Numbered from the stretch's first letter, positions 27,753 to 36,607 are shown. The stretch: 64,000 nt of DNA from Pantoea sp. WMus005 (GCF_013415305.1 NZ_JACBXU010000001.1:1240001-1304000); one strand, 5' to 3'. Notes: generated by a model from the sequence alone, not told the origin. Made by a program: numbers and translations.

Positions 27753-28133
27753 GGTAGTCATCCTGATAGTTGCTGTATGTATCTTAAAAAAACGAACCAA
27801 AATTCGTAAGAGGTTTTTTTTGTAATCTGAAGCGTTATTAAACTAACTGAGAATTTACCCTAAAACCACTTTATTGCGTAACGCAAACTGACTTTGAGAA
27901 TATGCCCTTTTTTGCCGATGATATCGCTTCAGGCATTCGACGCACTGAAACATACCCTTCCGTTTTGCACCCCCTGTTGTAGTTGTAATGCTAATGCATC
28001 AATAAAGCAGCTAAACTTAAAATAATGCATTAAAAACAACGGACTAACAGGTGATATGGTTAATTTATCCTGCAAGTACCCTCCGTTATGATTAGAGTCA
28101 CAACTAACTAAGTTCATCCCCACCGGGGTAAGT
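27753..28133. other. AT-rich intergenic region
   Basis: No gene seen. The right end has TATGAT at about 28087 as a likely -10 for the transcript that carries the 52-codon ORF and the tetR-MFS pair. ATGCATC and related AT-rich repeats near 27990-28030 are unexplained. Confidence 0.45.
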
Positions 28134-28292
28134 ATGAGTATTGATAAACAGAGACTGAAAAAGAATAAAAACAGCCTGCGGCACGCCTTTAAGCGAAGCG
28201 CCAGAGTAGCCGCCGTCGGGGATTTATCAATACTGCCGTATTCAAAGGATAGAAATGGGCTTGAAAAAGTAAAACGATCGGTTTACTTTTGA
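28134..28292 (+). CDS. Possible 52-aa basic leader ORF before tetR
   Basis: An ATG with GGGG upstream opens a frame of 52 codons encoding a basic peptide that starts MSIDKQRLKKNKNSLRHAFK. It ends 3 bp before the tetR ATG. The last codons overlap the tetR operator palindrome, and the start overlaps one arm of a 12-bp inverted repeat. It may be a leader peptide, a real small protein, or simply open leader sequence. No family is recognised. Confidence 0.35.
   Translation: MSIDKQRLKKNKNSLRHAFKRSARVAAVGDLSILPYSKDRNGLEKVKRSVYF
28137..28234 (+). repeat. 12-bp inverted repeat in the tetR leader
   Basis: AGTATTGATAAA at 28137-28148 and TTTATCAATACT at 28223-28234 are exact inverted copies 74 nt apart. 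They would pair in the transcript and close a large loop over the start of the leader ORF. Confidence 0.7.
28265..28290 (+). promoter_or_regulatory. Operator palindrome immediately upstream of tetR
   Basis: AAAAGTAAA and TTTACTTTT are perfect inverted arms around ACGATCGG, 26 bp in all, ending 5 bp before the tetR start. Position and symmetry suggest autoregulation by the TetR protein. Confidence 0.75.
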
Positions 28293-28295
28293 GGA

Positions 28296-28838
28296 ATGAA
28301 AAAGAGAAACGATATCATTCAGGCTGCCGAGCGGCTCTTCTACACACATGGCTTTCACGCTACCAGCACCGATCAACTCTGTCGGGAAGCCGGTGTCTCT
28401 ACGCGTACGCTTTATCACCACTTCGCCTCACGCGAGGCACTAACCTCTGCCGTGCTGAGTGCTCGTGAGCAGCGTTTTATGGCTGACTTGCTGCCACCGC
28501 AACAGCCAGAGGCGATAGCGCAGCTGTTTGTGGTGCTGGGCGACTGGACAAAGGCGAACGGTGCCCATGGCTGCTTCTTCCTGAAAGCCTGGGGGGAATA
28601 CGCTGAGCGTGACAGTGAGCTGGCCGCGCAGGCACTGGCCTTCCGTGCCACAATGCGCCACTACATCACACAGTGTGTGACGCATCTGTACGGTGCTGAA
28701 GATCGGCAACTGAGTGATGCCATCTGGATACTCTTCGAAGGCGCGATCACTACGGCGCTGCTCACCGGTCCCGCCGCAGCCCGACAGGCGGCTCAGGTCG
28801 CCCGTCAGCTACTGCGTCAAAACGGCGTGACCGGATGA
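28296..28838 (+). CDS. TetR family transcriptional regulator
   Basis: 180-residue repressor. The N-terminal helix-turn-helix reads FYTHGFHATSTDQLCREAGV, then STRTLYHHFASREAL, followed by an all-helical ligand domain. Its stop overlaps the start of the downstream transporter (ATGA), so they form one operon. A palindrome at 28265-28290 is the likely operator. GAGG before the ATG lies inside the edge of the operator. The ligand is unknown; it is presumably a compound exported by the partner. Confidence 0.92.
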   Translation: MKKRNDIIQAAERLFYTHGFHATSTDQLCREAGVSTRTLYHHFASREALTSAVLSAREQRFMADLLPPQQPEAIAQLFVVLGDWTKANGAHGCFFLKAWGEYAERDSELAAQALAFRATMRHYITQCVTHLYGAEDRQLSDAIWILFEGAITTALLTGPAAARQAAQVARQLLRQNGVTG

Positions 28839-29983
28839 GATCGGCTACCGCTCTGGCCCTCACCGGCTTTAGTCTGATCGCCGCAACTTACGGCATGGCC
28901 CGCTTCTCATGGGGATTGATGCTGCCTGCTATCTCGTCAGATATCCCGTTTACCCCACAGCAGGCAGGGTTGCTGTCGGCATGCAGCTTTGCGGCTTACT
29001 GCTTCACTATTCTCACTTCAGCCGCGCTGACCGATCGCTATGGCACACGTGTGACCGCGTTACTGGCCTCACTCAGTGCAACGGCAGGTCTGCTTCTGCT
29101 CGCCAGTGCCTCTTCAGTACTGATGCTGGCGGCCGGACTGTTTATCGCCGGATTGAGTTCTGGTCTGGCTTCACCCGCACTGGCCGCAGCGGTCAGTCAC
29201 AGAATTCCTGCAGCACGTCAGCCGCGCACAAACACACTGATCAATGCAGGTACCAGCGCAGGCATTATCCTGACGGTAGTGATCCTGAGCATGCTGCCTG
29301 GCGGCTGGCGCGCCGCCTGCCTGCTGTTTGCCCTGCTATCACTGCTCTGTGTGCTGCCAGTCATGCGCGTGTTAAAGGATCAGGCGGCCGAACGCACCTC
29401 CAGAGTGCGTCACTGGCAACAGCGATTTTATCGCCGCACTATGCGCCAGCTGATGGGTATCGCGCTGATGTCGGGCCTGGTCAGTGCAGCCTGGTGGAGC
29501 TTTGGGTCGGCGCTTCTGCGTCAGCATGTCGGTGTTGATGCAGAGACCGCCCGCTTACTCTGGCTGATTGCGGGAAGTGCAGGCATTGTGGGTGCGGCAA
29601 CCGGCCTGGTCGCTGCCCGTATAGGGCTAAATGGGGTTTACCGGCTGTCATTGTGTGGTATGGCACTGCCGCTGCTGGTGCTGGCCATGAGTCATGGTGA
29701 ATCTATCGGCTTAGGCATCGCGGTTGCCTGCTGCGGCGCAGGTTACGTTACCCTGTCAGGCGTGCTGTTGGTCTGGGGCGCTCGCGCCACCGCCGAAGAC
29801 CCGGCGACGGGCGTCGGCATCCTGTTTTTTATGCTGGCGGTAGGTCAGGTTGTGGGATCGCTGCTGTTTGGTCAGCTCTACGCCTGCTGGGGTGCCACAA
29901 CGGCCTTAACGCTCTTTGCGATCGTTGCCCTGCTGTTGCTGTTTATTGCACCTGCAAAGAACAGCGGCGAGGCAGTTAAATAA
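28835..29983 (+). CDS. MFS transporter
   Basis: 382-residue major facilitator protein with about 12 hydrophobic segments. It shows the loop 2-3 signature (TDRYGTR) and the N-terminal FSLIAATYGMARFSWGLMLP stretch, typical of the YbfB/CynX-like branch. It is coupled to the TetR gene by a 4-bp overlap, so it is probably a regulated exporter. The substrate cannot be told. Confidence 0.9.
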   Translation: MRSATALALTGFSLIAATYGMARFSWGLMLPAISSDIPFTPQQAGLLSACSFAAYCFTILTSAALTDRYGTRVTALLASLSATAGLLLLASASSVLMLAAGLFIAGLSSGLASPALAAAVSHRIPAARQPRTNTLINAGTSAGIILTVVILSMLPGGWRAACLLFALLSLLCVLPVMRVLKDQAAERTSRVRHWQQRFYRRTMRQLMGIALMSGLVSAAWWSFGSALLRQHVGVDAETARLLWLIAGSAGIVGAATGLVAARIGLNGVYRLSLCGMALPLLVLAMSHGESIGLGIAVACCGAGYVTLSGVLLVWGARATAEDPATGVGILFFMLAVGQVVGSLLFGQLYACWGATTALTLFAIVALLLLFIAPAKNSGEAVK

Positions 29984-30135
29984 GCAGACGGCGGCGAAAG
30001 AGATAAAATCGCCGGTAAATGTAATAAATCGTCGCTGCTATGCCATGCCAGACAGTCTGAAAATATGTATCCGGCTAATGAGGAGTAATCATTTTACGTG
30101 GCGGACTATCGCGTGATAACAATCACCCGCGCGAA

Positions 30136-30369
30136 TCAGATCGCACGGATATTTTTAATACGGGGATTAACTTTCTGCTGAAGTAAATCCTCTTCGGGAC
30201 CCAGATAATAAGGTACAGCGCATTGCTTACCATCTTTGGTAAAAATAATCTGGTTATCGTGCAGGAATAATGCCGTGAAATGACCCAGCACTACACCATT
30301 TAATTCAAAGCAGTGATTTCTTGCTGCATGCAGCCCCTGCTTACTATTCAGAAAATCAATAAATCGCAT
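30136..30369 (-). CDS. Uncharacterised 77-aa protein
   Basis: The ATG at 30369 has GGAGG 9 nt upstream, better than the longer frame to 30393. The product starts MRFIDFLNSKQGLHAARNH and has alternating hydrophobic residues suggesting beta structure (VVLGHFTALFLHDNQIIF). It is basic at the C-terminus. I do not recognise the family. It converges with the MFS gene. Confidence 0.6.
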   Translation of the reverse strand: MRFIDFLNSKQGLHAARNHCFELNGVVLGHFTALFLHDNQIIFTKDGKQCAVPYYLGPEEDLLQQKVNPRIKNIRAI

Positions 30370-30524
30370 CACGCTGCGCCTCCGCAAAATCACTTAGCCC
30401 CACCAAAACCGCAAAGATAATAGCCTTAACTCTGGCACGAATCACCCGACTGATGCTGTTTTCAGAATAGGCTTAACCGCCATTCAGTTGTGGTACTAAA
30501 CCGGCGTCTTTATTTTGTCCACGT

Positions 30525-30557
30525 TCTGCCAGGAATATTCCTGGAAAACATGGCAGA
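30525..30557 (+). repeat. Nested palindrome upstream of the acetyltransferase gene
   Basis: CCAGGAATATTCCTGG (30529-30544) is a perfect 16-bp palindrome. TCTGCCA (30525-30531) and TGGCAGA (30551-30557) form a second pair around it. It lies about 110 bp before the acetyltransferase start and could be an operator. Confidence 0.65.
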
Positions 30558-30665
30558 TATGAAATAACGGCAGCGCATCATATTTATATTGCGCCCTATA
30601 ATCGCCCGCTATACCGTTGTTTTTCAACCAGGTGCAGATTTTCAGATGAAAAGCCGGAGCAGGTT

Positions 30666-31190
30666 ATGGAAATTTATGAAGCAGATGAACGCCACATCGC
30701 GGCGATTCAGCAGATCTATGCATGGCACGTCCTTAACGGCACCGGCTCTTTTGAGACGGTGCCGCCTGAGGCCGCAGAGATGGGCGAGCGGATGCGAAAG
30801 ATTCAGCAGGCTGGCCTGCCGTGGTTCATCGCCGTCAGCGACGGGGACGTTCGCGGGTTTTGCTATCTGGCCCCCTATCGTCCGCGTTATGCCTACCGGC
30901 ATACGCTGGAAGACTCTATTTATATCGACCCTGGATTTCAGAAGCGCGGAGCCGGCTCACGTCTGCTGGAGCATGCAATCAGCTGGGCTGAGCAGGCAGG
31001 ATACCGCCAGCTGATTGCTAACGTCGGTGACAGCGAGAACCAGGGGTCAATTGCCGTGCATCGCGCCGCGGGCTTTGAAATGACCGGCATTCTGCGCTCG
31101 GTGGGTTTCAAACACGGCCGCTGGCTGGATACCGTTTTTATGCAGCGCACTCTGGGAACGGGCGATTCAGCGTTACCGATTAAAGACTAA
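30666..31190 (+). CDS. GNAT acetyltransferase, phosphinothricin-acetyltransferase type
   Basis: 174-residue N-acetyltransferase of the Pat/MnaT group, which acetylates amino-acid-like compounds such as phosphinothricin or methionine sulfoximine. It has the typical landmarks: an IYAWHVLNGTGSFE N-terminus, YRHTLEDSIYIDPGFQKRGAG for acetyl-CoA binding, and GFKHGRWLDTVFMQ. GGAG is upstream of the ATG. It is monocistronic, 98 bp before bluF. Confidence 0.88.
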   Translation: MEIYEADERHIAAIQQIYAWHVLNGTGSFETVPPEAAEMGERMRKIQQAGLPWFIAVSDGDVRGFCYLAPYRPRYAYRHTLEDSIYIDPGFQKRGAGSRLLEHAISWAEQAGYRQLIANVGDSENQGSIAVHRAAGFEMTGILRSVGFKHGRWLDTVFMQRTLGTGDSALPIKD

Positions 31191-31224
31191 ATAGTGCCCT
31201 GGCGAGAAAGGCACACGGCCCCAC

Positions 31225-31241
31225 GTTCTCCCGTGGAGAAC
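31225..31241 (+). repeat. Inverted repeat upstream of bluF
   Basis: GTTCTCC-CGT-GGAGAAC is a perfect 7-bp hairpin, 47 bp before the bluF start and 35 bp after the acetyltransferase stop. There is no T tract, so it may be a regulator site rather than a terminator. Confidence 0.55.
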
Positions 31242-31288
31242 CTTCTGGTAAAGTGTGTTAACAAAAATTAAAAATTCCGGAAAACTTT

Positions 31289-32500
31289 ATGTTGTCGACA
31301 ATCATTTATCGCAGCCACATTACAGAGAATGTGCCGCTGAAAACCCTGAATGATCTGGCGTTAAAAGCGAATAAAATCAATAAATCATCCAGCGTTACCG
31401 GAATTTTGCTGTTCAATGGCACGCACTTTTTCCAGCTGCTTGAAGGGCCTGAGGCGGCGGTTAAGGCAGTCTACAGCCGTATTTGTCAGGACCCGCGCCA
31501 CCATAATCTGGTCGAACTGCTGCGCGATTACGCACCGGCGCGTCGTTTTGGTCACGTCGGGATGGAGCTGTTCGATCTGCGGCTGCATGATAAAGAGACG
31601 GTGCTGGAAGCGGTGCTGGCGAAGTGCACCACCCGATATCAGTTGACCTATGCCGATCGCGCCCTGCATTTCCTGCGCACTTTTGTCGAAGCGCGGGAAA
31701 AAGAGAACTATTTCGAGATCCCTTCCGCCAGGGGCTGGTCGTTTATTCGTGATGAGTCAGAGCAGCGCGAAGGCAATGCGGCGCTGCTGGCAACAGATGA
31801 GGTCAGCTTTGCTTTTCAGCCGATCGTTGACCCCTTCGCCTGTGAAATTGTCTCGCTGGAGGCGCTGCTTCGCGGCCCGCAGGGAGAACCACCGCTTGAG
31901 TACTTTGCCGGACTATCACGCGAGCAGCTCTATCAGGTCGATCTGAATTCGAAAAAGCTCGCTTTTACCCAGGCGAAACATCTGGGGATCGAGGGCATGA
32001 CCCTGTCGATCAATCTGTTGCCCATGACTCTGGTGGAAATCCCCGACGCCGTCCCGGTTTTGCTGAACGAAATTGCTGCGCAGGGGCTGGTGCCGGAGCA
32101 GATCATGGTTGAGTTCACCGAGAATGAGATTATCTCGCAACCCGAGGCCTTTGAAGCCGCTATCAGGCAGCTGAAGGCGGCTGGTATCAGTCTGGCGCTG
32201 GATGATTTCGGTGCCGGTTTTGCCGGGCTGTCGCTGCTGACCCGCATTCAGCCCGACAAGATCAAGATCGACCGGGCCATTATCTCTGATGTGCATAAAA
32301 GTGGGCCAAAGCAGGCAATCATTCATGCCATTCTGAAATGCTGCGCCTCACTGGAGATTGGCGTTATCGCGGAGGGCATTGAACAGCCTGAAGAGTGGAT
32401 GTGGCTTGAAGCGGCAGGCGTGACCCAGTTTCAGGGTTTCCTGTTCTCCAGACCTGAACTCAATGGCATCGCCGCCGTGGCCTGGCCGGAGCTGGTTTAA
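31289..32500 (+). CDS. bluF: Blue-light sensor BluF with apparently intact EAL domain
   Basis: 403-residue protein aligning end to end with E. coli BluF (YcgF). The N-terminal BLUF domain binds FAD and keeps Tyr7, Asn31 and Gln49 of the photocycle. The C-terminal EAL domain retains E191 (EALLR), N242, E275, E278, D305-D306 (DDFGAGF), K326, D328, E362 (AEGIE) and Q382. All but E191 (offset 16) and N242 (offset 9) lie at a constant offset of 10 from the catalytic residues known in RocR. E. coli BluF has lost several of these (DHFG, MGVA) and acts only as a BluR antagonist. This copy could therefore hydrolyse c-di-GMP. It is monocistronic; bluR is not in the window. Confidence 0.95.
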   Translation: MLSTIIYRSHITENVPLKTLNDLALKANKINKSSSVTGILLFNGTHFFQLLEGPEAAVKAVYSRICQDPRHHNLVELLRDYAPARRFGHVGMELFDLRLHDKETVLEAVLAKCTTRYQLTYADRALHFLRTFVEAREKENYFEIPSARGWSFIRDESEQREGNAALLATDEVSFAFQPIVDPFACEIVSLEALLRGPQGEPPLEYFAGLSREQLYQVDLNSKKLAFTQAKHLGIEGMTLSINLLPMTLVEIPDAVPVLLNEIAAQGLVPEQIMVEFTENEIISQPEAFEAAIRQLKAAGISLALDDFGAGFAGLSLLTRIQPDKIKIDRAIISDVHKSGPKQAIIHAILKCCASLEIGVIAEGIEQPEEWMWLEAAGVTQFQGFLFSRPELNGIAAVAWPELV

Positions 32501-32726
32501 CACTGCGATTAGGATGAATTTGCGATTCCCTGCCTTGCTGGATTCTCCGGCTGCTGCTAAATAATTAACAGCGCCGGGGGATCATATTTCTGTCATCTTC
32601 CCGCGTCACAGTCAGTCATAATAAAATCAGCGATTAAATGTTTAGCAGTCAGATGTTCAGTGTTTAGGCCAGTGCTACGGCGCCCTGCGTGCGACGTGAC
32701 TCCAGGAACAGCATTTGAGGAACTGA

Positions 32727-32960
32727 ATGAAGCAAATCATCCGCGGTGATAAAGAACCCTCCCATATCCTGGCTGCGACCCGTGCGCTCGAAGCGCACTA
32801 CTCACGCTACGGAGAAGGTAATAAATACCATCCGATTATCTATTCTATCGCCTACCGCAGCCGGTTTTACCAGGTTGAGGTGATTACCCGACGTGAAACC
32901 ATGGTGGCCACGGTGATAACCGGGGTTCGTAACCTGACGCATCTCTCCGGCGCCGCCTGA
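32727..32960 (+). CDS. DUF4060-like small protein
   Basis: 77 residues starting MKQIIRGDKEPSHILAATRA and ending in VEVITRRETMVATVITGVRN followed by LTHLSGAA. This resembles the DUF4060 family of short enterobacterial and phage proteins of unknown role; the match is from memory and only moderate. GAGG precedes the ATG. It is the last gene of the accessory block before anmK. Confidence 0.7.
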   Translation: MKQIIRGDKEPSHILAATRALEAHYSRYGEGNKYHPIIYSIAYRSRFYQVEVITRRETMVATVITGVRNLTHLSGAA

Positions 32961-33007
32961 CGGCCGCCTGCTCTCCTGCGGGGGCATTCAGCCCCCGCCA
33001 TCCCCAC

Positions 33008-34129
33008 TTAACGTCGATAGAGTGAATTGGCCGGATAGATTGCGCCAATCACACTTTGTTCCCGTGCGCCTGTCACCGCAGGCAGATTGCCCGGCAGCCC
33101 GGAGAGCGTGCGGAACGCCAGCCAGGCAAACGCCAGTGCTTCCATATCATCGCCACTGATTCCCGCCGCATCGGTAGTGGTCACTTCTGTACCGGGAAGA
33201 TGCGCAGCCAGACGCGCCATCAGTTGCGGATTGCGACTCCCGCCGCCACACACCAGCAGACGGTCGCAGCCATCATTGAGCATCACCTGCTGTGTGATGG
33301 TGATAGCGGTCAGCTCAACCAGCGTGGCCTGCACATCCTGCGGTGCCAGACCCGGGAAGTAGCGCAGATGCTGTTCCAGCCAGCCCAGATTGAAGTGTTC
33401 GCGCCCGGTGCTTTTCGGCGGCGGCAATGCAAACCACGGCTCCTGCAACAGCGTCTCCAGCAGAGCCGGAATAACTGTTCCGCTGCGCGCCCACTGCGCA
33501 TCTTTGTCATAGGGCTGTCCCTGGTTACGCCAGATCCAGGCGTCCAGCAGCATATTCCCGGGACCGGTATCGAAGCCGCGCACCGGCTGACCCGGAATCA
33601 ACACGGAGAGATTAGCGATGCCGCCAATATTCAGCACCATGCGGCGTTCAGTGGCATCCATCAGCAGCGCCTGGTGAAAGGCGGGCACCAGCGGTGCGCC
33701 CTGCCCGCCCAGTGCCATGTCACGGCGGCGGAAATCACCCACCACGGTAACGCCGGTTGCTGCCACAATCTGGTTATTGTCACCAATCTGCAGCGTATTG
33801 GGTGCGTCACCCAGTGGCTCATGCCAGACGGTCTGTCCATGACAGCCAATCGCCGTAATATCGCTGGCTTCCAGCGACTCGCGCTTCATTAATGTCACCA
33901 CGGCCTCAGCAAACAGCTGGCCCAGGCGGGTATCAAGCTGCCCAAGCTGTGACAGCGTCAGAGATTGTCCCTGACAGATTTCCAGCACCGCCTGACGCAG
34001 CGCGGGTGGCATTGGATGGGAGTAGCTCGCCTGCTGGGCCACCATATTCTCATCAATGGCGGCAAGCACCACATCCACCCCATCCAGGCTGGTACCTGAC
34101 ATTAACCCGATATAGCGTCCTGATTTCAT
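33008..34129 (-). CDS. anmK: Anhydro-N-acetylmuramic acid kinase
   Basis: Phosphorylates and hydrolyses anhydro-MurNAc to MurNAc-6-phosphate in cell-wall recycling. The 373 residues align with E. coli Anm[16 protein letters not shown] phosphate loop, [30 protein letters not shown], and [14 protein letters not shown]. The second ATG (34129) is chosen over 34135 for spacing from AAGGA. This is where E. coli synteny resumes (anmK-slyB-slyA). Confidence 0.96.
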   Translation of the reverse strand: MKSGRYIGLMSGTSLDGVDVVLAAIDENMVAQQASYSHPMPPALRQAVLEICQGQSLTLSQLGQLDTRLGQLFAEAVVTLMKRESLEASDITAIGCHGQTVWHEPLGDAPNTLQIGDNNQIVAATGVTVVGDFRRRDMALGGQGAPLVPAFHQALLMDATERRMVLNIGGIANLSVLIPGQPVRGFDTGPGNMLLDAWIWRNQGQPYDKDAQWARSGTVIPALLETLLQEPWFALPPPKSTGREHFNLGWLEQHLRYFPGLAPQDVQATLVELTAITITQQVMLNDGCDRLLVCGGGSRNPQLMARLAAHLPGTEVTTTDAAGISGDDMEALAFAWLAFRTLSGLPGNLPAVTGAREQSVIGAIYPANSLYRR

Positions 34130-34411
34130 AGCCATTCCTTACTTCCGGCGGGAAGTACGATTCATCTGCGGCTAGCCTGACAAATAATGATCGCTAATTC
34201 TATGATTAAATTGTTTTTATCCAACTGTGCTTAGCGATAACGTAACGGGACTATTTTTCATCGATGATTGAATTATTGTTGATCCTGCATAGTCTATGCT
34301 TGGTCCAACCGTGTTTTATTCGGACAGGGATTAATTTGCCAGGTTTGTGTCTTATACTGTGTGCAGGATACAGCGGTAAACGTGGCGCCTTCTCGACTAA
34401 AGGAGTTTCAA

Positions 34412-34879
34412 ATGATTAAGCGTGTAATTGTGGTCGCTCTGGCCGGTGCTATGCTGGCAGGTTGTAGCAATACCAGTACGCTGTCGGGTGATACCTACAG
34501 TGCCAGTGAAGCCAAACAGGTGCAGAGCGTTTCGTACGGTACCTTAGTTTCTGTGCGTCCGGTGAAAATCCAGGGCGGCGATGACAGCAACGTTATCGGT
34601 GCAATCGGTGGTGCGGTGCTGGGTGGCTTCCTGGGTAATACCATTGGTGGCGGCACCGGGCGTAGCCTGGCGACAGCCGGTGGTGCGGTTCTGGGTGGCG
34701 TAGCAGGCCAGGGCGTACAGGGCGCAGTCAATAAAGCCGATGGTGTTGAGCTGGAAATCCGTAAGGATGATGGCAATACCATCATGGTGGTTCAGAAACA
34801 GGCTGCCTCGCGTTACTCCGTTGGCCAGCGTGTTGCGATGGCGTCCAACGGCAGCCAGGTGACGGTTTCACCTCGCTAA
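34412..34879 (+). CDS. slyB: Outer-membrane lipoprotein SlyB
   Basis: 155-residue lipoprotein with lipobox LAGC in MIKRVIVVALAGAMLAGC, then a glycine-zipper region (GAIGGAVLGGFLGNTIGGG) and a small C-terminal beta domain. E. coli SlyB has the same length; it is PhoPQ-induced and stabilises outer-membrane proteins under stress. AAAGGAG precedes the ATG. It is divergent from anmK and convergent with slyA. Confidence 0.96.
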   Translation: MIKRVIVVALAGAMLAGCSNTSTLSGDTYSASEAKQVQSVSYGTLVSVRPVKIQGGDDSNVIGAIGGAVLGGFLGNTIGGGTGRSLATAGGAVLGGVAGQGVQGAVNKADGVELEIRKDDGNTIMVVQKQAASRYSVGQRVAMASNGSQVTVSPR

Positions 34880-34889
34880 TGCTGTAAAA

Positions 34890-34921
34890 CAAAAAACCGA
34901 CGCCCTCGCGTCGGTTTTTTT
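34890..34921. terminator. Bidirectional terminator between slyB and slyA
   Basis: AAAAAACCGACGC-CCTC-GCGTCGGTTTTTT serves both convergent genes; the slyA stop codon lies inside the T-rich flank. Confidence 0.94.
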
Positions 34922-35357
34922 ATTTCTCTTTGTTCTGAAGTTCGAGAATGTTTTTCTCAAGCCGGGCGATCAGCGTCACCATCTGGCTGATCTCTTCCCG
35001 ACTGATGCCAGACAAAATGTCGTCCCGCGTCTCATCAATCACACTCTCAACCTGTTCGATAATCGGCTCCGCCTGCTGCGTCAGCTTAATGCGCTTAGCA
35101 CGACGATCGTTGGCGCAGGTCGAACGGGTAATGAGTCCTTTCTCTTCCAGCTGGTCCAGCGTGCGCACCAGCGAGGGCTGTTCAATACCAATCGCCTTGG
35201 CTAACTGAATCTGCGACTGTTCGGGCGGCAGTTGATGAATATTGTGCAACGTCACCCAGTGAGTCTGAGTCAGCTCAAGCGGCTTGAGCCGCTGATCAAT
35301 CAACGCGCGCCAGATGCGCACCAGGCGAGATAAATCCGTTCCGAGGGGCGTATCCAT
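34920..35357 (-). CDS. slyA: MarR-family regulator SlyA
   Basis: 145-residue winged-helix regulator, nearly identical in its core to E. coli and Salmonella SlyA ([51 protein letters not shown]). It counteracts H-NS at many promoters. AAGGAG precedes the ATG. A SlyA-type palindrome at 35373-35387 suggests autoregulation and control of the divergent ydhIJK genes. Confidence 0.97.
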   Translation of the reverse strand: MDTPLGTDLSRLVRIWRALIDQRLKPLELTQTHWVTLHNIHQLPPEQSQIQLAKAIGIEQPSLVRTLDQLEEKGLITRSTCANDRRAKRIKLTQQAEPIIEQVESVIDETRDDILSGISREEISQMVTLIARLEKNILELQNKEK

Positions 35358-35372
35358 TTCATCTCCTTATAA

Positions 35373-35387
35373 TTAGCTTGCTAGCTA
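35373..35387. promoter_or_regulatory. Candidate SlyA operator
   Basis: TTAGCTTGCTAGCTA closely resembles the SlyA box (TTAGCAAGCTAA) and lies 16 bp upstream of slyA in the slyA/ydhI intergenic region. Confidence 0.7.
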
Positions 35388-35507
35388 TCAAGCCAGATTT
35401 TACACTATTCTGCGAGTTTACAGGAAAAATTACAAATCCCGGACAAGGCCACGATAACGTGGCAGCGCTTCAAGTCTGCCGTTTGGGTTAACGAAGGATG
35501 TTATCAC

Positions 35508-35744
35508 GTGCTCACTCCTGCTTTTTCAGGTGCGAATCCGCTGACTGACCTGGTCGTGGGCGCCTCACTGTTTTTTCCGCCAATATTCAAAGCGGTGATC
35601 CTCGGCTTCTTTTTCTGGCTATTGATCCACCCGCTGGTGCGCGGCTGGATCTACTCCGGCGATGTCTGGCATCCCACCCTGTTTGATCTCTCCCTGTTTG
35701 TGCTGTGCGTTACCGCCGCACTCTGGCTCATCGGTCACGGATAA
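35508..35744 (+). CDS. ydhI: YdhI, DUF1656 inner-membrane protein
   Basis: 78-residue protein with two hydrophobic segments (about residues 25-43 and 58-75), of the AaeX/DUF1656 family that accompanies AaeAB-type efflux systems. It starts at GTG with GAAGGATG upstream. It is the first gene of ydhI-ydhJ-ydhK and is followed 5 bp later by ydhJ. Confidence 0.92.
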   Translation: MLTPAFSGANPLTDLVVGASLFFPPIFKAVILGFFFWLLIHPLVRGWIYSGDVWHPTLFDLSLFVLCVTAALWLIGHG

Positions 35745-35749
35745 TCGAT

Positions 35750-36607
35750 ATGAAATTTAACGCGGTAAAATATTTCTCCACGCTGATTGTGTTTGCCCTC
35801 GCGCTGCTGGCCGCTGGCTGGCTGTGGAACTACTACATGCAGTCGCCCTGGACCCGTGACGGGAAAGTGCGGGCAGAGCTGGTCGATATCACGCCTCAGG
35901 TATCGGGCCGGATTACGCAACTGAAGGTGAAAGACAATCAGTTTGTACACAAGGGCGAGCAACTGCTCACGCTGGACCCGGTGCCGTGGCAGATCGCCCT
36001 CGACAACGCCGCCGCCCAGCTTAGCAAAGCGCAGGCGGACATGGCGAAAGCGCAGCATGAATTTAACCGACGCAGCAGCCTGCCACGCAACATTATCTCC
36101 GCCGAGGATCTTGATGCGGCACGCTTAAGCTCTGGTGCCGCCGCCGCCAGTACCAAAGCCGCGCAGGCTGAATGGGAACGGGCGCGCTGGAATCTGCAGC
36201 AGACCACGCTGACCGCTCCGGCGGATGGCTGGATCACTAATCTGACGCTGCGGCCCGGCAACTATGCCACCGCGGGTTCTCCCCTGTTTGCGCTGGTCGA
36301 CAGCCACTCTTATTACGTGATGGGCTATTTCGAAGAGACTAAGCTGCGCCATATTCGTCCTGGCGCGGCGGCACAGGTGGTGCTCTACAGTAATGGTATG
36401 CAGCTGCAGGGCCAGGTGGACAGTATTGGCCGCGCTATCTATGACCAGAGCATTGAGCTCGACAGCGGCCTGGTGCCCGATATTAAGCCAAACGTGCCCT
36501 GGGTGCGGCTGGCGCAGCGAGTGCCGGTGCGCATTCGTCTCAACGCGCTTCCTGCCGATGCCGATTTAGTGGTCGGTACCAGCTGCACCATCACCATCCA
36601 GCCATGA
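35750..36607 (+). CDS. ydhJ: YdhJ, HlyD/AaeA-like membrane fusion protein
   Basis: 285-residue periplasmic adaptor with one N-terminal membrane anchor (about residues 9-28), a lipoyl/barrel-sandwich half ([27 protein letters not shown]), an alpha hairpin and the second half ([18 protein letters not shown]). E. coli YdhJ has the same length. The ATG at 35750 is preferred over the upstream frame. It overlaps ydhK by 4 bp. It is predicted to couple YdhK to the outer membrane for efflux. Confidence 0.94.
   Translation: MKFNAVKYFSTLIVFALALLAAGWLWNYYMQSPWTRDGKVRAELVDITPQVSGRITQLKVKDNQFVHKGEQLLTLDPVPWQIALDNAAAQLSKAQADMAKAQHEFNRRSSLPRNIISAEDLDAARLSSGAAAASTKAAQAEWERARWNLQQTTLTAPADGWITNLTLRPGNYATAGSPLFALVDSHSYYVMGYFEETKLRHIRPGAAAQVVLYSNGMQLQGQVDSIGRAIYDQSIELDSGLVPDIKPNVPWVRLAQRVPVRIRLNALPADADLVVGTSCTITIQP

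Noticed and set aside
3060..33000. Prophage, integrative element or CRISPR in the accessory block
   Set aside because: No integrase, transposase, structural phage gene, repeat-spacer array or clear attachment repeats were seen.
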